DNA of 64,000 nt from Phallus indusiatus (Eukaryota > Basidiomycota > Agaricomycetes > Phallales > Phallaceae): positions 604,455 to 668,454 of the forward strand of contig JAQFWX010000015.1 of NCBI GenBank assembly GCA_027605045.1, read 5' to 3'. The notes beneath the pieces were generated by a model. The model was not told the origin of the DNA and searched no databases. It saw only the letters and a list, made by a program, of their open reading frames with translations. Position 1 is the first letter of the stretch; each line of letters opens with the position of its first letter. Made by a program: the position numbers and the translations under genes. Shown in pieces: positions 11,119 to 21,244 of this stretch.

Positions 11119-13107
11119 CTATCCCGTCTTCCAAGACTCGACGATCCCGTTGGGGGGTAACAAGCCAAAGCGACTTATCGATGAGATCTTGCTATGCACG
11201 TCACGCTGAATCGGCGCGAACGATGCGGGGCTTCTGAAGAACTTGCGTCTTGAAGAGCGAGAGCTTTGAAAGCCATTTATAAACATTCGTTGTCTGCGCG
11301 CTCCTCCTCCATCTGATGTTTCGGGTGAACTTGAGTCTGACATCATGTCAACGTCCTCTATTTCGGATTCCGAAGGAGAGTCTACTTCTATACGGCCTTC
11401 GTGCGCCCTTCGAACGATTTCTTTATGTCGATACATGAGTAAATGGGAAACTGCGATGTCAGTCAGGAGGAATCAATCACGAACTTTGTATCCGGTCGTC
11501 AAGGTCGCTTAATGCGGTAGGGTTAAACTCCATGCTTTCGTCCTCGTCTTCTAAATCTTGTGGCTTCCTACCAAGGATGTCGGCAAGACTCTGCCTTGGA
11601 ACTTCTTGCAGCTGAACAGAAGGTGCGTGTGGTAGCTTGTGTAAGTTATTCATGACCACTTGCCTTGCACCCGACGTTAGAAATGGCGGTCCGACACATC
11701 CGAGTTAAAAGACTTACAACACCCGATCCAAATAAGATTCACGAGCATTGACATCGTCCATATTGTTCTCTACTATCTCTAACCGATACCGTGGGCCGAA
11801 CCATTCAAAGTATTCGTTCCATGGGAGATTACGATCAATCTCGTCCTCTATACCCAACGCGCAGGCCGTTTCGTATGTCCATAACCGCGCAACGTTCTTG
11901 GTTGTATAACCTCCTCCTCCGAGCAAAATGAGAGGTAGACCTGATTTGCGCAAGTGCTGAACACACATGGCATGTCCTTCCATCGTGACGTTGAAACATC
12001 CGAGCTTGTCTCCCGCCAGCGAATCAGCGCCACATTGTAGAACGACGACGGCAGGTCGATACCATTCCAGGATACTGTCGATGATCTGTCAATGTAATGT
12101 ATACCGAAACATTAGGATGTTGCCAGGAATGATTAGTGCGCGCCAACGTACCGGTACAAAGACCTTTTTGAGTCCAGCATCCGTCAATCCGTCTCTGAGA
12201 GGCACATTCAACGAGTACCCTAATCCTTTTCCCATTCCAATATCACTGACAGTCCCTGTTCCTGGAAAATATTCCCCGAACTTGTGGAAGCTGCACGTCA
12301 AAACCCTGTCGGTAGTGTAGAAAGCTTCCTCGACCCCGTCACCGTGGTGGCAGTCAATGTCGATGTATAATACACGGGAATACGTTCTTAGAAGCTCCAA
12401 AATTGCCAGTACGATGTCGTTGATGTAGCAGAAGCCTGATGCTTCTCTCTTTTTGGCATGGTGCAGACCGCCTGCCCAGTTGATTGCGATGTCTGCTTGA
12501 CCGTTGTTTATCATGTGTGCCGCATCTAGAATCAGCTCGATCAGACTATACGAGACGTATATATATTTAATGCTTGATCTCTCACCTACAGAGCCACCAG
12601 CTGATATCGAACAGAATTCAAACACGCCTTCAAATGCTGGGTTATCATCTCCTACCAAGACTTCAAACCACATTAAAACCAAATGAATAAAGATGACAAA
12701 GACAGCATTCATACATCGTTGGCCACCTATAGTCAACTCGTCACAAGTTTCCGGAGTTACTTTATTTAGAAATTCTATATATTCGTCGGTGTGGAAAGCG
12801 GTCATGTCCTCGGGTGTAGATCTGCGAGGCCTCTTTAGGTGAACGTTGAGAGTTAAGCTCAGAGTTAATGAGGTATAGAAACCTAACTAACATACCAAAA
12901 CTTTCATTCGATCTAACATGCCATACGCAGAAACCAAATCGTGCGTCATGCGTATCCGGTGTGGCTTCATAGGGTGACCCAGTCCATAAGAGAAAGTTCC
13001 GACATCGGCTAGAGTTTGGTTGTCAATTTGAATTTCGGAACGGAGGAATCAAATAATTTTGTTTAACACCCACGATCATAAAAGTACGCCACTCGTTTTT
13101 GCGGCAT
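11119..13107 (-). CDS. Class I histone deacetylase (RPD3/HOS2 family)
   Basis: Eight exons give about 520 residues. Exon 1 is short ([11 protein letters not shown]). Then come [57 protein letters not shown], the catalytic core [40 protein letters not shown] with zinc/catalytic Asp and His, [37 protein letters not shown] and [10 protein letters not shown]. All active-site positions I can check are present. A Ser/Asp-rich, then basic C-terminal tail ends at 11119. The enzyme removes acetyl groups from histone lysines with Zn2+, usually inside Sin3 or Set3-like corepressors, in the nucleus. Whether it is the RPD3 or HOS2 orthologue needs a tree. Divergently transcribed from CHS5 with 313 bp between start codons. 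Confidence 0.92.
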
Positions 13108-13420
13108 GAACGATGAGAAATGAGTTGTAGATTGAAAGAGACTTGAAGGGCTGAAAGAGATCACGTGCACGCTAATTACGTAATCGTTATCAATCCCGTC
13201 ACAACAACGCTGAGCCTGTTCCTTACGACACTCCCTCAACAAACAACATTGCTATGTATGTGTTCATAATCTTATTGTTCAAATGATGTTTTTCTGATAT
13301 AAGATGAAGAGTCTCTCTTAATTGCCTATTTTATTTTCCAAGAAATTCAAACCTTTGAGTGGTTCTCCAAAACCTAGCAAATACCCTCACCAAAAGGAAG
13401 ACCTCCCTTTTTACAACGCT
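13108..13420. promoter_or_regulatory. Divergent promoter between deacetylase and CHS5
   Basis: This 313-bp interval separates two start codons pointing away from each other. It contains an E-box CACGTG at 13162-13167 and a perfect palindrome TTACGTAA at 13176-13183, the type of half-site pair bound by some bZIP factors. The motifs are 14 bases apart and sit nearer the deacetylase. A regulatory role for either is inferred from motif and position. Confidence 0.5.
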
Positions 13421-14905
13421 ATGACTAAATCAAAAGACTCTTTCACTTTTACAGTAGGAAAGCTAGGTCAGTTGGCCCCAATTGCGTTTGAAAATCTGAC
13501 TCTGAAACGTTCATAGACGCAGGGATGGCTGTAAGGATGGCCTCTCAATTATCCAGATTCTTGCTTCATATTTATTACCTGAACAGATCCTAATTGGCGA
13601 TAAAGCTCACTTGATTGAATTTCCTTCAATTTTACTGCCACCTGGGGTATCATCTGGCTCTATTGTCAATATCGCCGTCCACCGAAATGTCGCGGAAGAA
13701 AATCGACAGAAAGCAGAATTTTGGAAGCTACAGGAGGAAATATATCAGGCTTTTGGGACTCAAAAACCGGAGATTCCCAAGCTTCAGGTTTGGCTTATCA
13801 CAGTATTCAGAAAGCTAATTGTTGACTCTTACTTTTTCCATAGCTGCGTAACGTCACTCAAACATCGGTTACTCTGGAATGGGAGCCCATACAAGTTGGT
13901 ACCGCTAAAATCAGATCACTAGATATCTTCAAAAATGGACAACGTGTCGGTGCAGTTTCGCCGCCGCTTCGAGACACCTACACAAGACTATCCGGTTTGG
14001 AGGTAAATAAGGACTATACTTTCCAGCTCATTCTGCGTACAACTGCCGGGACATATCCCTCCAATGTATTACGAGTTCGCACACATACAATCCACGATAC
14101 TTCTGGGATATCAGTTTGCTTCGGGAACGTTGAGGATCTGGAGTTACTGGAGGGAGCCAAGGAGGCCTTGAACGAGATGAACGCGAAGTGGAGCGACAAA
14201 ATTCAAATTGACACGACTCATTTTGTGTGTACTACGCCTAATCCGCCCAATGCAAGTCCTACACAATCAAGTTCGAATCTTGGCGGTGTGGAGTATCAGC
14301 GCGCTGTACAGATGAGCATACCCATCGTACAACCGCATTGGATCCTTACTTGTCTTAAAGAGAAGAAGTACGTTTTGAGCATCAGATTCTCCTCTTTGTT
14401 ATGCATATCTCATTGGGGTGTCTCTACACAGAATGGTACCAATCGCCAATTTCTACCTGGGTACCAAACAAGCTCCATTCTCCCGATCTCAGTCACTGCA
14501 GCTTTCCCGTACTGATATTACAGCTTCGGGTTCAGCAGCTTCAATAATCACCGAGCATCGATGCCTGTTATACCAACAACGACGCCGCCCGTCAAAGTAA
14601 CGCAAGACGGAGAAACATCCAATACGACACCAGGAGGTAAAGGAGCTATGAACAGGGAGTTCAAGTTCCCTCGGGCCGCACCGCCGATTGCAGAAGAAGC
14701 ACCTGCAGAAGCTCCGGAAGATTCTAAACCCTCAGATACTGAAAATGAAGCTGAAGAGGCGAATGGTAGACCGGACAAGCCGTTCGTTGTTACGCCACCG
14801 GAAGTATTTACCCCGCCGGTTGTCCGAAAGGACGATACACCGGGTCCTGAACCAGATTACGGAGATGACGACGTTGGACCGACTGTAGAAGTTGACCTCA
14901 ATTAG
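13421..14905 (+). CDS. CHS5: CHS5-like exomer subunit (FN3-BRCT)
   Basis: The start gives the family N-terminus FTFTVGKLDAGMA across a short intron. An N-terminal helical segment follows (HLIEFPSILLPPGVSSGSIV), then an FN3 domain (VTQTSVTLEWEPIQVGTAKI through DYTFQLILRTTAGTYPSNVL) and a BRCT domain (ISVCFGNVEDLELLEGAKEA through IPIVQPHWILTCLKEKKMVP). The C-terminus is acidic and Pro-rich. In yeast Chs5 is the scaffold of exomer at the trans-Golgi network, needed to export chitin synthase Chs3 and other cargo. After the BRCT the frame reads to a stop at 14600, while the conserved-looking tail (SSFNNHRASMPVIP onward to VEVDLN) is in another frame. One missing base near 14530 would join them, and I found no suitable intron. 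Start 121 bases before the next gene. Confidence 0.85.
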
Positions 14906-15025
14906 TCTACATATTATTGTACTCTTTTTTCGATATTTTATATATATACCTTGTCTGCGATTGTTGTTGTTTTCCCGTCACATTCAAACTCCGACAATTT
15001 TCATTTCGCGAGAGCGAGTTGCAGC

Positions 15026-16359
15026 ATGGTGAGTGTAGCCAAATAGCGTTCTCGACGGCGTCTGACAATGAAATACTCTGTCCGGAATAGAGCTTACAGT
15101 TTCTACACAGCCATAATTCTTCAGAAAGTATGCACACTTCCGTTTCCACTCATGGTTTGAATCGTCCACGCTCGAATACGCTGAACGTAACGCGCTCCAC
15201 ACAGACCACAGCGATGCCGTTTGGGGAGCTCGATGGACTGCGAAAGATACAGTAATTACAATATCGGCGGATGGGTCAATTGCGCAATGGAACGCGTCTG
15301 ACGGTCAGAAAGTGAATGGTCTTCCACCACATACTCTAGGCTTGGTCTCGCTCTCCGTATCCGATTCTGGTGACCATGCGTTGTTTAACACGCTGGAAGG
15401 GGTAACAAAGCTGTGGAATTTGTCGGATAATTCTATTGTTGGCTCGCACGAGAGTTTTAGCAGAGCTTCTGGAAAGTCCAAGCAAGAGCCAGGTGTGTTT
15501 AGTTCTCTCTTTCGTCCATTATGTGTCGGGTTGTTCACGGGCTTTGGTACACACAAGTTTGGGCCATTTCACTACATCCGAATGCACAAACATACGCTTC
15601 AACAGGCTCCGACGGTGGTATAACAATACGATCAGCTTCTTCGTCAGATTTTGGGAGCGGTATTCATCATTTGTCGCCAGGCAAAACAAAATATGGGATC
15701 AGTCTGTCTCATGTAAGATTTTTTTGTTTGACGCCAGCTGTATTGTTATATTGATTACTTCTCAGAGTCCCGACGGTTCAAAAATCGCTCTTTCAACAGA
15801 AACAGGCCAAATATATATGTTTGACCTTGAATCATCTCAGTTGCTCAACACGTATACCTCTCACGCTATGTGCGTACGGTCACTAGCATGGTCATCAGAT
15901 AGCCAGGTAACAACAAAAAATCTCGCATTCGTTCTTCTTTCTAGCTCATGTGAATCCGAACAGCTTTTAGTATCGGCTTCGGATGATAAGCGACTAATCA
16001 TTCACGATGTGCGTAATGCGGGGAAGGGAGGAGGTACAGTCACTTCTCTTAGCGGTCATTCGTCTTGGGTCTTGAGCGCCTCAATATCGCCGGACTCAAA
16101 ACTCATTGCTTCTGGGTGAGTAACGTGCCAACAAAGTAGCTTTTCTCGCTGGGTTTAAATGTATGCAACTAGTTCCGCGGACCGTACAATAAAAATTTGG
16201 GATATGGCTGCTAGGGCGGCTGTGTCGACGATGCAAGACTCGAGCGAAGTATGGACGGTTTCTTGGAGACCGAAACCAAGTTCTGCTGGACCTGGAGCAT
16301 TTGTGAGTGGCAGCGACGATGGGAGTATTAAATGGTGGAGAGGAGCAGGTATGGGATAA
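15026..16359 (+). CDS. SKI8: SKI8/WDR61-like WD40 protein
   Basis: The protein of about 320 residues is built of WD40 repeats: HSDAVWGARWTAKDTVITIS, then SADGSIAQWN, VWAISLHPNAQTYASTGSDG, SPDGSKIALSTETGQIYMFD, CVRSLAWSSDSQLLVSASDD, SGHSSWVLSASISPDSKLIA, SADRTIKIWD and a last blade ending SGSDDGSIKWW. Order and wording match SKI8/WDR61. In yeast Ski8 joins Ski2 and Ski3 in the cytoplasmic complex that feeds mRNA to the exosome; it also has a meiotic recombination role with Spo11. The best model has a first exon of just ATG, with the intron starting at once (ATG|GTGAGT) and the next exon encoding FLHSHNSSEN; this start is less sure than the rest. Six introns overall. Same strand as CHS5, 120 bp downstream. 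Confidence 0.83.
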
Positions 16360-17047
16360 AACCAATGCTTATGGTTGTAGGGTTGGATAAGAGGCGACCA
16401 AAACAGAAGTATATTTACTAGTTTCCCTGTTCTAATTGTGACCACCCGCCTGAATTATAGTGAAATAAATAGTCATAAAAACGTTTAATGCTTTGGATCG
16501 AGGACTTGGCTATTGAGTAATAATTAAAAAGTCAGGCTATTCCAAAGGCTTTGCAGTCAATGTTCAAAGCAAGAAACGGACAATGGATCAACAGGAAGAC
16601 CGGAATGAATTGCGTGGGGGCTTCAAACCCCTTCAACTCCGTATTCAGAGTTATTACTTGCGCCCATTGGCAGGACTGCCCGAAAGTATCTTGACTTTAA
16701 TACCATTTGGCATATCCTGAATGTACATCAAAGTTACACGCGCAACTATGTATAAAGATGTGAAGACATGGGATACTTAGTAGGTCTTTGACAATTGTAT
16801 ACACTGGGTATGTAAGTTTATTGTTATGAATACATTTTACTGACCATGTCAACAGGAAGCAGTACGGCGACGTGGGTACGCAATGAGATGACGAAGATAG
16901 CAAAGTAGTCATTCGGGGTTTAGGGTTTAGCCAAGAGAACAAGCTGTAGACGGCTAAAACACTTCGAATGCTCCAGAGATCAAAGGAGCATCAGATCATT
17001 GATTAGTAGGACAGTACCCTCAGATCTAGCAAGATTCATCACCGAGT
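16360..17047. other. Intergenic region, no supported gene
   Basis: About 690 bases between SKI8 and the next small gene hold only short ORFs on the minus strand without domain or splice support. Confidence 0.35.
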
Positions 17048-17469
17048 ATGCTGGAGCTTATCGTTCTTGCTTACCCTTCAGGACCAGGTATTTTCCCTTG
17101 AGACTAGACGAAGTAGTTGTATCAAGTCACTACAGGTCAGAAACGTTTTTCTGAACTGCTTTCCGAAGGTACATCTACTGGGATGCTGAGACCGTCCTGA
17201 GACAAATTTGAAGACTAACACTCACTCCTCCTTCGATGTGACAGGTTTCCCTTATTTTCTCAATACATTGGACATATCAGAGGCTGCGAAGTTGAGCGTA
17301 GGTCAAGCGGTGAGAGGTATGTAAACAACCTGAATGAATTCATTGACTCCGCGTGACACTTATATCCTTTGAAGAGGTTTTTGGCCGTCATATTTCCACC
17401 GCTTTCGATATTGAACGTGTACCGGGGCGAAGTATTCAAATCGTTTATCGATATTATATTTTCTTGTAA
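17048..17469 (+). CDS. Small multi-exon protein of unknown function
   Basis: No single exon is long enough to show as an ORF, but four exons splice cleanly with GT-AG borders in one frame. Exon 1 is MLELIVLAYPSGPG. Exon 2 is QKRFSELLSE. Exon 3 is FPYFLNTLDISEAAKLSVGQ plus AVR. Exon 4 begins EVFGRHISTAFDIERVPG and runs to a stop at 17467-17469. The product is about 78 residues, with no signal peptide and no membrane helix. I do not recognise the family. Three introns kept in phase in so short a gene argue that it is real. The last exon could be spliced differently, since a possible GTGTACC donor lies inside it. Confidence 0.5.
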
Positions 17470-18605
17470 AACATCATTGTTCCTAACGATTAAATCTCCA
17501 GAAGGTTCTATGCTATGTATTGTCGCCGATATATATATGGGCCGTCATTGATTCCATAATTTCTGCGTCTCTGTCAAGGATGTATTTTATCGCAGCATTA
17601 TAGTGCCAGATAAATTTAGAAAAGAAGAGGTTTGTCAAAAAAATTACATTACGCTCTTCGGTTGATTACAGTTGCGATGCGCTGGCAACACGCGGCGCAT
17701 ATATTTAGCTCAAGAGGTACAGGGAACCTGAAGGTTGATCATTAATTCTGAAAATGTATTTATAGAAGGAGACTTTGTATCATGTATATAAATGCATTTT
17801 CAATCGGTATTAGCACCATGTAACGACGAACGTATTGAAATTTTAGTTTGGGTTTAGTATATCAGTATACTAGCATCCTTTCACACAACCAGCCACGAAA
17901 CAGAATGGCGTGAATTTTATATACCTTAAATGACATTTCAGAGTGTGCCCACCACGACGTTCATTGAATTGCGAAAAGTATTTCGGAAGATTATGACCCA
18001 GTCTTTATTTTCCGATTCACAATTCGGCTTTTCAACTCCACATTGCCGCGTAGTTGCCCTATCAACTTTCGCGCTAAAATTGAACTGCCAGCATTTCAAG
18101 AAAGCCAAAGTTAAACATTAAAATTTCACACCGTACAGACATGTGCCAAATGAAGAATGCTGTTTATAATCAACGACTGCGCTGCACTTCATATTAAAAA
18201 TACATGCTCATTGGCATTCGGGCCGGTCACATGAACGTCAACTTTGTTTAACCTTTCCTTCGCTCCCTTCCCAAAAGCGTACAGTAGTAGCAGGTTTCTA
18301 TTGAAAACCACCTTTTTAATTGAGGGTCCTGCTTGATCAATGCACTTTTTCTGAAAAATTTGAAACTTTGCGGCTCCCACTCCAAGAGACCTCCCAGTCG
18401 TGGCACCTTTCCCGAAGTGCCAGCACAGTTCAGGCTAATCGGCGGGGATGAGAAATTATTCAGAGTACTTGTGCTTACTATATCGCTCCAACGTTCCCTA
18501 CCTTTTCGACGATGAGCTTTTCTGGTATTTATTGGGAAGGGGTTATGAGGTAGAATCCAGAGTTCTCCAAACGTCTCATTTCGATAAACCTTCGACGCGT
18601 GAAAA
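17470..18605. other. Intergenic region upstream of the GDSL esterase
   Basis: About 1.1 kb with scattered short ORFs on both strands. The overlapping minus-strand frames near 18190-18650 have no recognisable motif and run through the promoter of the next gene. Confidence 0.35.
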
Positions 18606-20031
18606 ATGGCTTTCAAAACTTTTGCATTGCTTACTTGGTTAGCGACCACTACGTCTGCGCAAGGTATGACATTGTTTTGTGTCTGACTTTTGGATGGGGT
18701 TGTTCACGTGTTGGATAGTGAATTTGGCGACGATCAAGCATATTTTCAGTTTCGGCGACTCTTGTAAGTCAGAGGTCTCTATGAAGGGAAATTAAGGTAT
18801 TCATCTGAGACGGGAAGATACGGATACTGGTTTTAGTCCCAGTGGACAACTTGCAGGACCGACTGTCTCAAACCCTCTAGGCAACCCCGCCTTCCCAGGC
18901 GTAACTAGCTCTGGCGGTGAGAACTGGGTACGTCATAGAGAATTGAAAGTTAATTAATGTACTCACCTGTTGCAGGTTGGTTTTCTGATCGACACATTCA
19001 ATCAAACCCGCACTTTTTCGTACAACTTCGCTTTTTCGGGAGCAACACTTGATTCATCGCTTGCTGCTCCTTCATCCTCCAATGTCGTGTCAGTACGTAA
19101 CCAAATTGAACAGGAGTTTATACCTGGTCTTGGCCAAAAACCAGCTTCGGTGCCGTGGACTTCGGAAGACTCGTTATTTGTCATCTTGTGAGCATATTAT
19201 TTCTTTTAGTTTCAACCTGTTAATTTTTTTTCCAGTGATGGAATCAACGATGTGAGTCTTTTCGAATTTTTCTCGTGCCACGTGCTTTAAACTGATTGTT
19301 ATTTTTGCGTTGACGAACTTGATGAATCAGGTTCTTAATATTGATGGTGAGAATCTTTCTGGTTTTGTTGTTAGTTCGAGGAAGATGATTCATGTTTGGG
19401 GGTTCTCGCAGGAATGCCGGATCAAACTACTGCGCAAGAACCTTTCTTCACGCTATACGCCACTCTAGTTGACGAGCTTTTCAACGTCGGTGCACGAAAC
19501 TTTTGTGAGTCAAAATAAGTTTTCATTTGGAAATGATCAACGCGAGCTCACCTCGGTAATTAGTGTTCGTCGGTGTTCCCGCGATTGACTTGACGCCGTT
19601 CGTGCAAGAGCAAGGTCCAAACAATCCAGCAGAAGCCAAAGCGTCTCTTGGATTGTGGAATCAGAATGTCCAATCCGTAGCTAGCAGTCTGAAAGCCAAC
19701 CACACTGGCGCTGGTGTGACTACCTTTTTTGCGGATATGGAAACATTGTTCAGAAATATCGTGGCTGATCCTGAGTCTGTTGGAGTCAGCAGTGCAGCGG
19801 ATCTTTGGGTAAGTAGCCTCACTTCAGTTTGCCGTTGCCACCGCCAGTTGTCATGAGGTTGTGAAACTGATACTCCTTTGTTCTCATTTTAGTTCAACAC
19901 GCTTCATCCTGGTAAGTCGTGTGACGCGAACTTGAATAGTATGGCGCGATTAGACAGATCTGACTCATTTGTGTTCAGTTCCCGCTGTGCACAAGGCCAT
20001 GGCGCAGTTAGTTGCGAGTGTTTTGGGTTGA
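18606..20031 (+). CDS. Secreted GDSL (SGNH) esterase, CE16-like
   Basis: The ATG at 18606 opens a signal peptide (MAFKTFALLTWLATTTSAQ). Seven or more short introns interrupt the gene. Block I is IFSFGDSYTDTGF with the nucleophile Ser. Oxyanion-hole and later blocks follow: ENWVGFLIDTFN, YNFAFSGATLDSS, IFDGINDVLNIDG with the conserved Asn, and the C-terminal Asp-x-x-His region in ADLWFNTLHPVPAVHK. The product is about 300 residues. Order of blocks and secretion fit carbohydrate esterase family 16, which removes acetyl groups from plant-wall oligosaccharides. Substrate is inferred from family only. The coding frame is intact throughout and ends ASVLG-stop. Confidence 0.82.
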
Positions 20032-20843
20032 AACCTGTACTTAGGAATTCCAATGATATGAGAGAATCACCATCACCTGATACGTAATTTTCCAGTGGAA
20101 GATTATCTTGACTGCGGGTAAAATGCGTCTGGTTCAAGCATGCCACAGATTGCCAAGGTATCGTAATAAAATCTTTGGGTGATGTGACTCGCCAAGCACG
20201 CAACACTGCGCTTGATCGGAACACCGTACCCGGATGGACGCCCGTCCTACATATCAATATGACTCCTTCGCAAAGAGGCTATATAAAGTGTGTTCTCGAG
20301 GGCTGAAAAACCTTTTTTTTTCTCGTTCTTGAAATACGAGTCTGTTCTTTGCCCTCCCTCAACGAATTCCGTCGAGCAACAAAACCTTTCCAGCTTGTAG
20401 ACTTTGTCCATTCTGCAGCACGGTGACTGATATTCGCTCCTCAATATAGTCTTTCCCTTTCTGGCCAAAAGCTTGTGTGTCTTATCGACAGCGGACTCCG
20501 GTGATTCAAATGGGCGGTCAGAAGGCTTGTTTCCGGAGAAATCAGGAGGAGAGATTATACTGCCATTGGCTCGCAGACACGTCTGTACACGTACGCATGC
20601 GCTCAAATGATGTGCGAGGCTGCGCGCCGTAGTCCCCGTAAGGGTACGTCGGTTAAAGTGAAAACGCTGCGCTGGCTTCCGCGTCGAATCGAAGGCGACT
20701 TTTGACCGCGCACTGTGCGAACTTCGGGGCTTTTTGGAATATCTCATCTTCTCGTTCATGTTTATCTGCTTTAATCGATGCTAATCGATTGCACAAACCC
20801 TCTACCCATCTTTACTTTTTTCTTTTTAGGCTCTGCAACACAA

Positions 20844-20944
20844 ATGCTGTGATGTCTTCTGCAACGAGGCTTTGCAATGTATGCGTGACTACACGGATTA
20901 CGTCGGCGAATCAGATAGCTTGGATTAGACAGTACCTTCCATAG
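20844..20944 (+). promoter_or_regulatory. Candidate upstream ORFs in bZIP leader
   Basis: A two-codon ORF (ATG CTG TGA, 20844-20852) overlaps by one base the ATG of a 30-codon ORF (20852-20944). If the transcript starts upstream, these could act like the upstream ORFs of GCN4/CPC1/cpcA, which make translation of the regulator depend on amino-acid supply. Transcription of this stretch is not shown by sequence. Confidence 0.35.
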
Positions 20945-20999
20945 ATAGTAATATGAGCGCTCTTTCATACCTGTGCCGGTGCCGGGCTGTGTCCCGCCC

Positions 21000-21008
21000 A
21001 TGAGTCAC
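21000..21008 (-). promoter_or_regulatory. GCN4/CPC1-type binding site (GCRE)
   Basis: The plus strand reads ATGAGTCAC, the reverse complement of GTGACTCAT, an exact match to the GCN4/CPC1 consensus RTGACTCAY. It lies 237 bp before the start codon of the GCN4-like bZIP gene. Related regulators in ascomycetes autoregulate through such a site. The same bases form the ATG of a 45-codon upstream ORF (21000-21137), so the site would be a promoter element only if transcription begins downstream of it. Confidence 0.6.
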
Positions 21009-21244
21009 GAATTCAAAGTCCGCTGTATGAGCGTGAAATTTTTCCACTGCGTCCGCTGCTTAAAAAGCTTATCGAGTCAGATTCCGCTCGGATCCATCCT
21101 TTCCTTTTGCCCTCATCTACAAGAGTTGAGTGTTTAGATAGCGAGCGTCATCTAAATAGTTTTGGAGTCGTTCCTCGCTCATCCACCTTTTCGTGAGTGC
21201 TATATACATTTAAGACTTCAACCTTGAATTCAATATCGTGCTCA

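Larger units (their letters stand above)
20032..21244. other. Long leader and promoter region of the bZIP gene
   Basis: This 1.2-kb stretch has no supported protein gene; a 170-codon minus-strand frame across it has no motif. Its right half looks like the promoter and leader of the GCN4-like gene, with a GCN4-type site at 21000-21008, candidate short upstream ORFs, and a TATATA motif near 21200. The transcription start cannot be placed from sequence. Confidence 0.45.

Noticed and set aside
20247..20759. 170-codon minus-strand ORF upstream of the bZIP gene
   Set aside because: Basic, irregular composition without any motif, overlapping the likely promoter and leader. Treated as chance.
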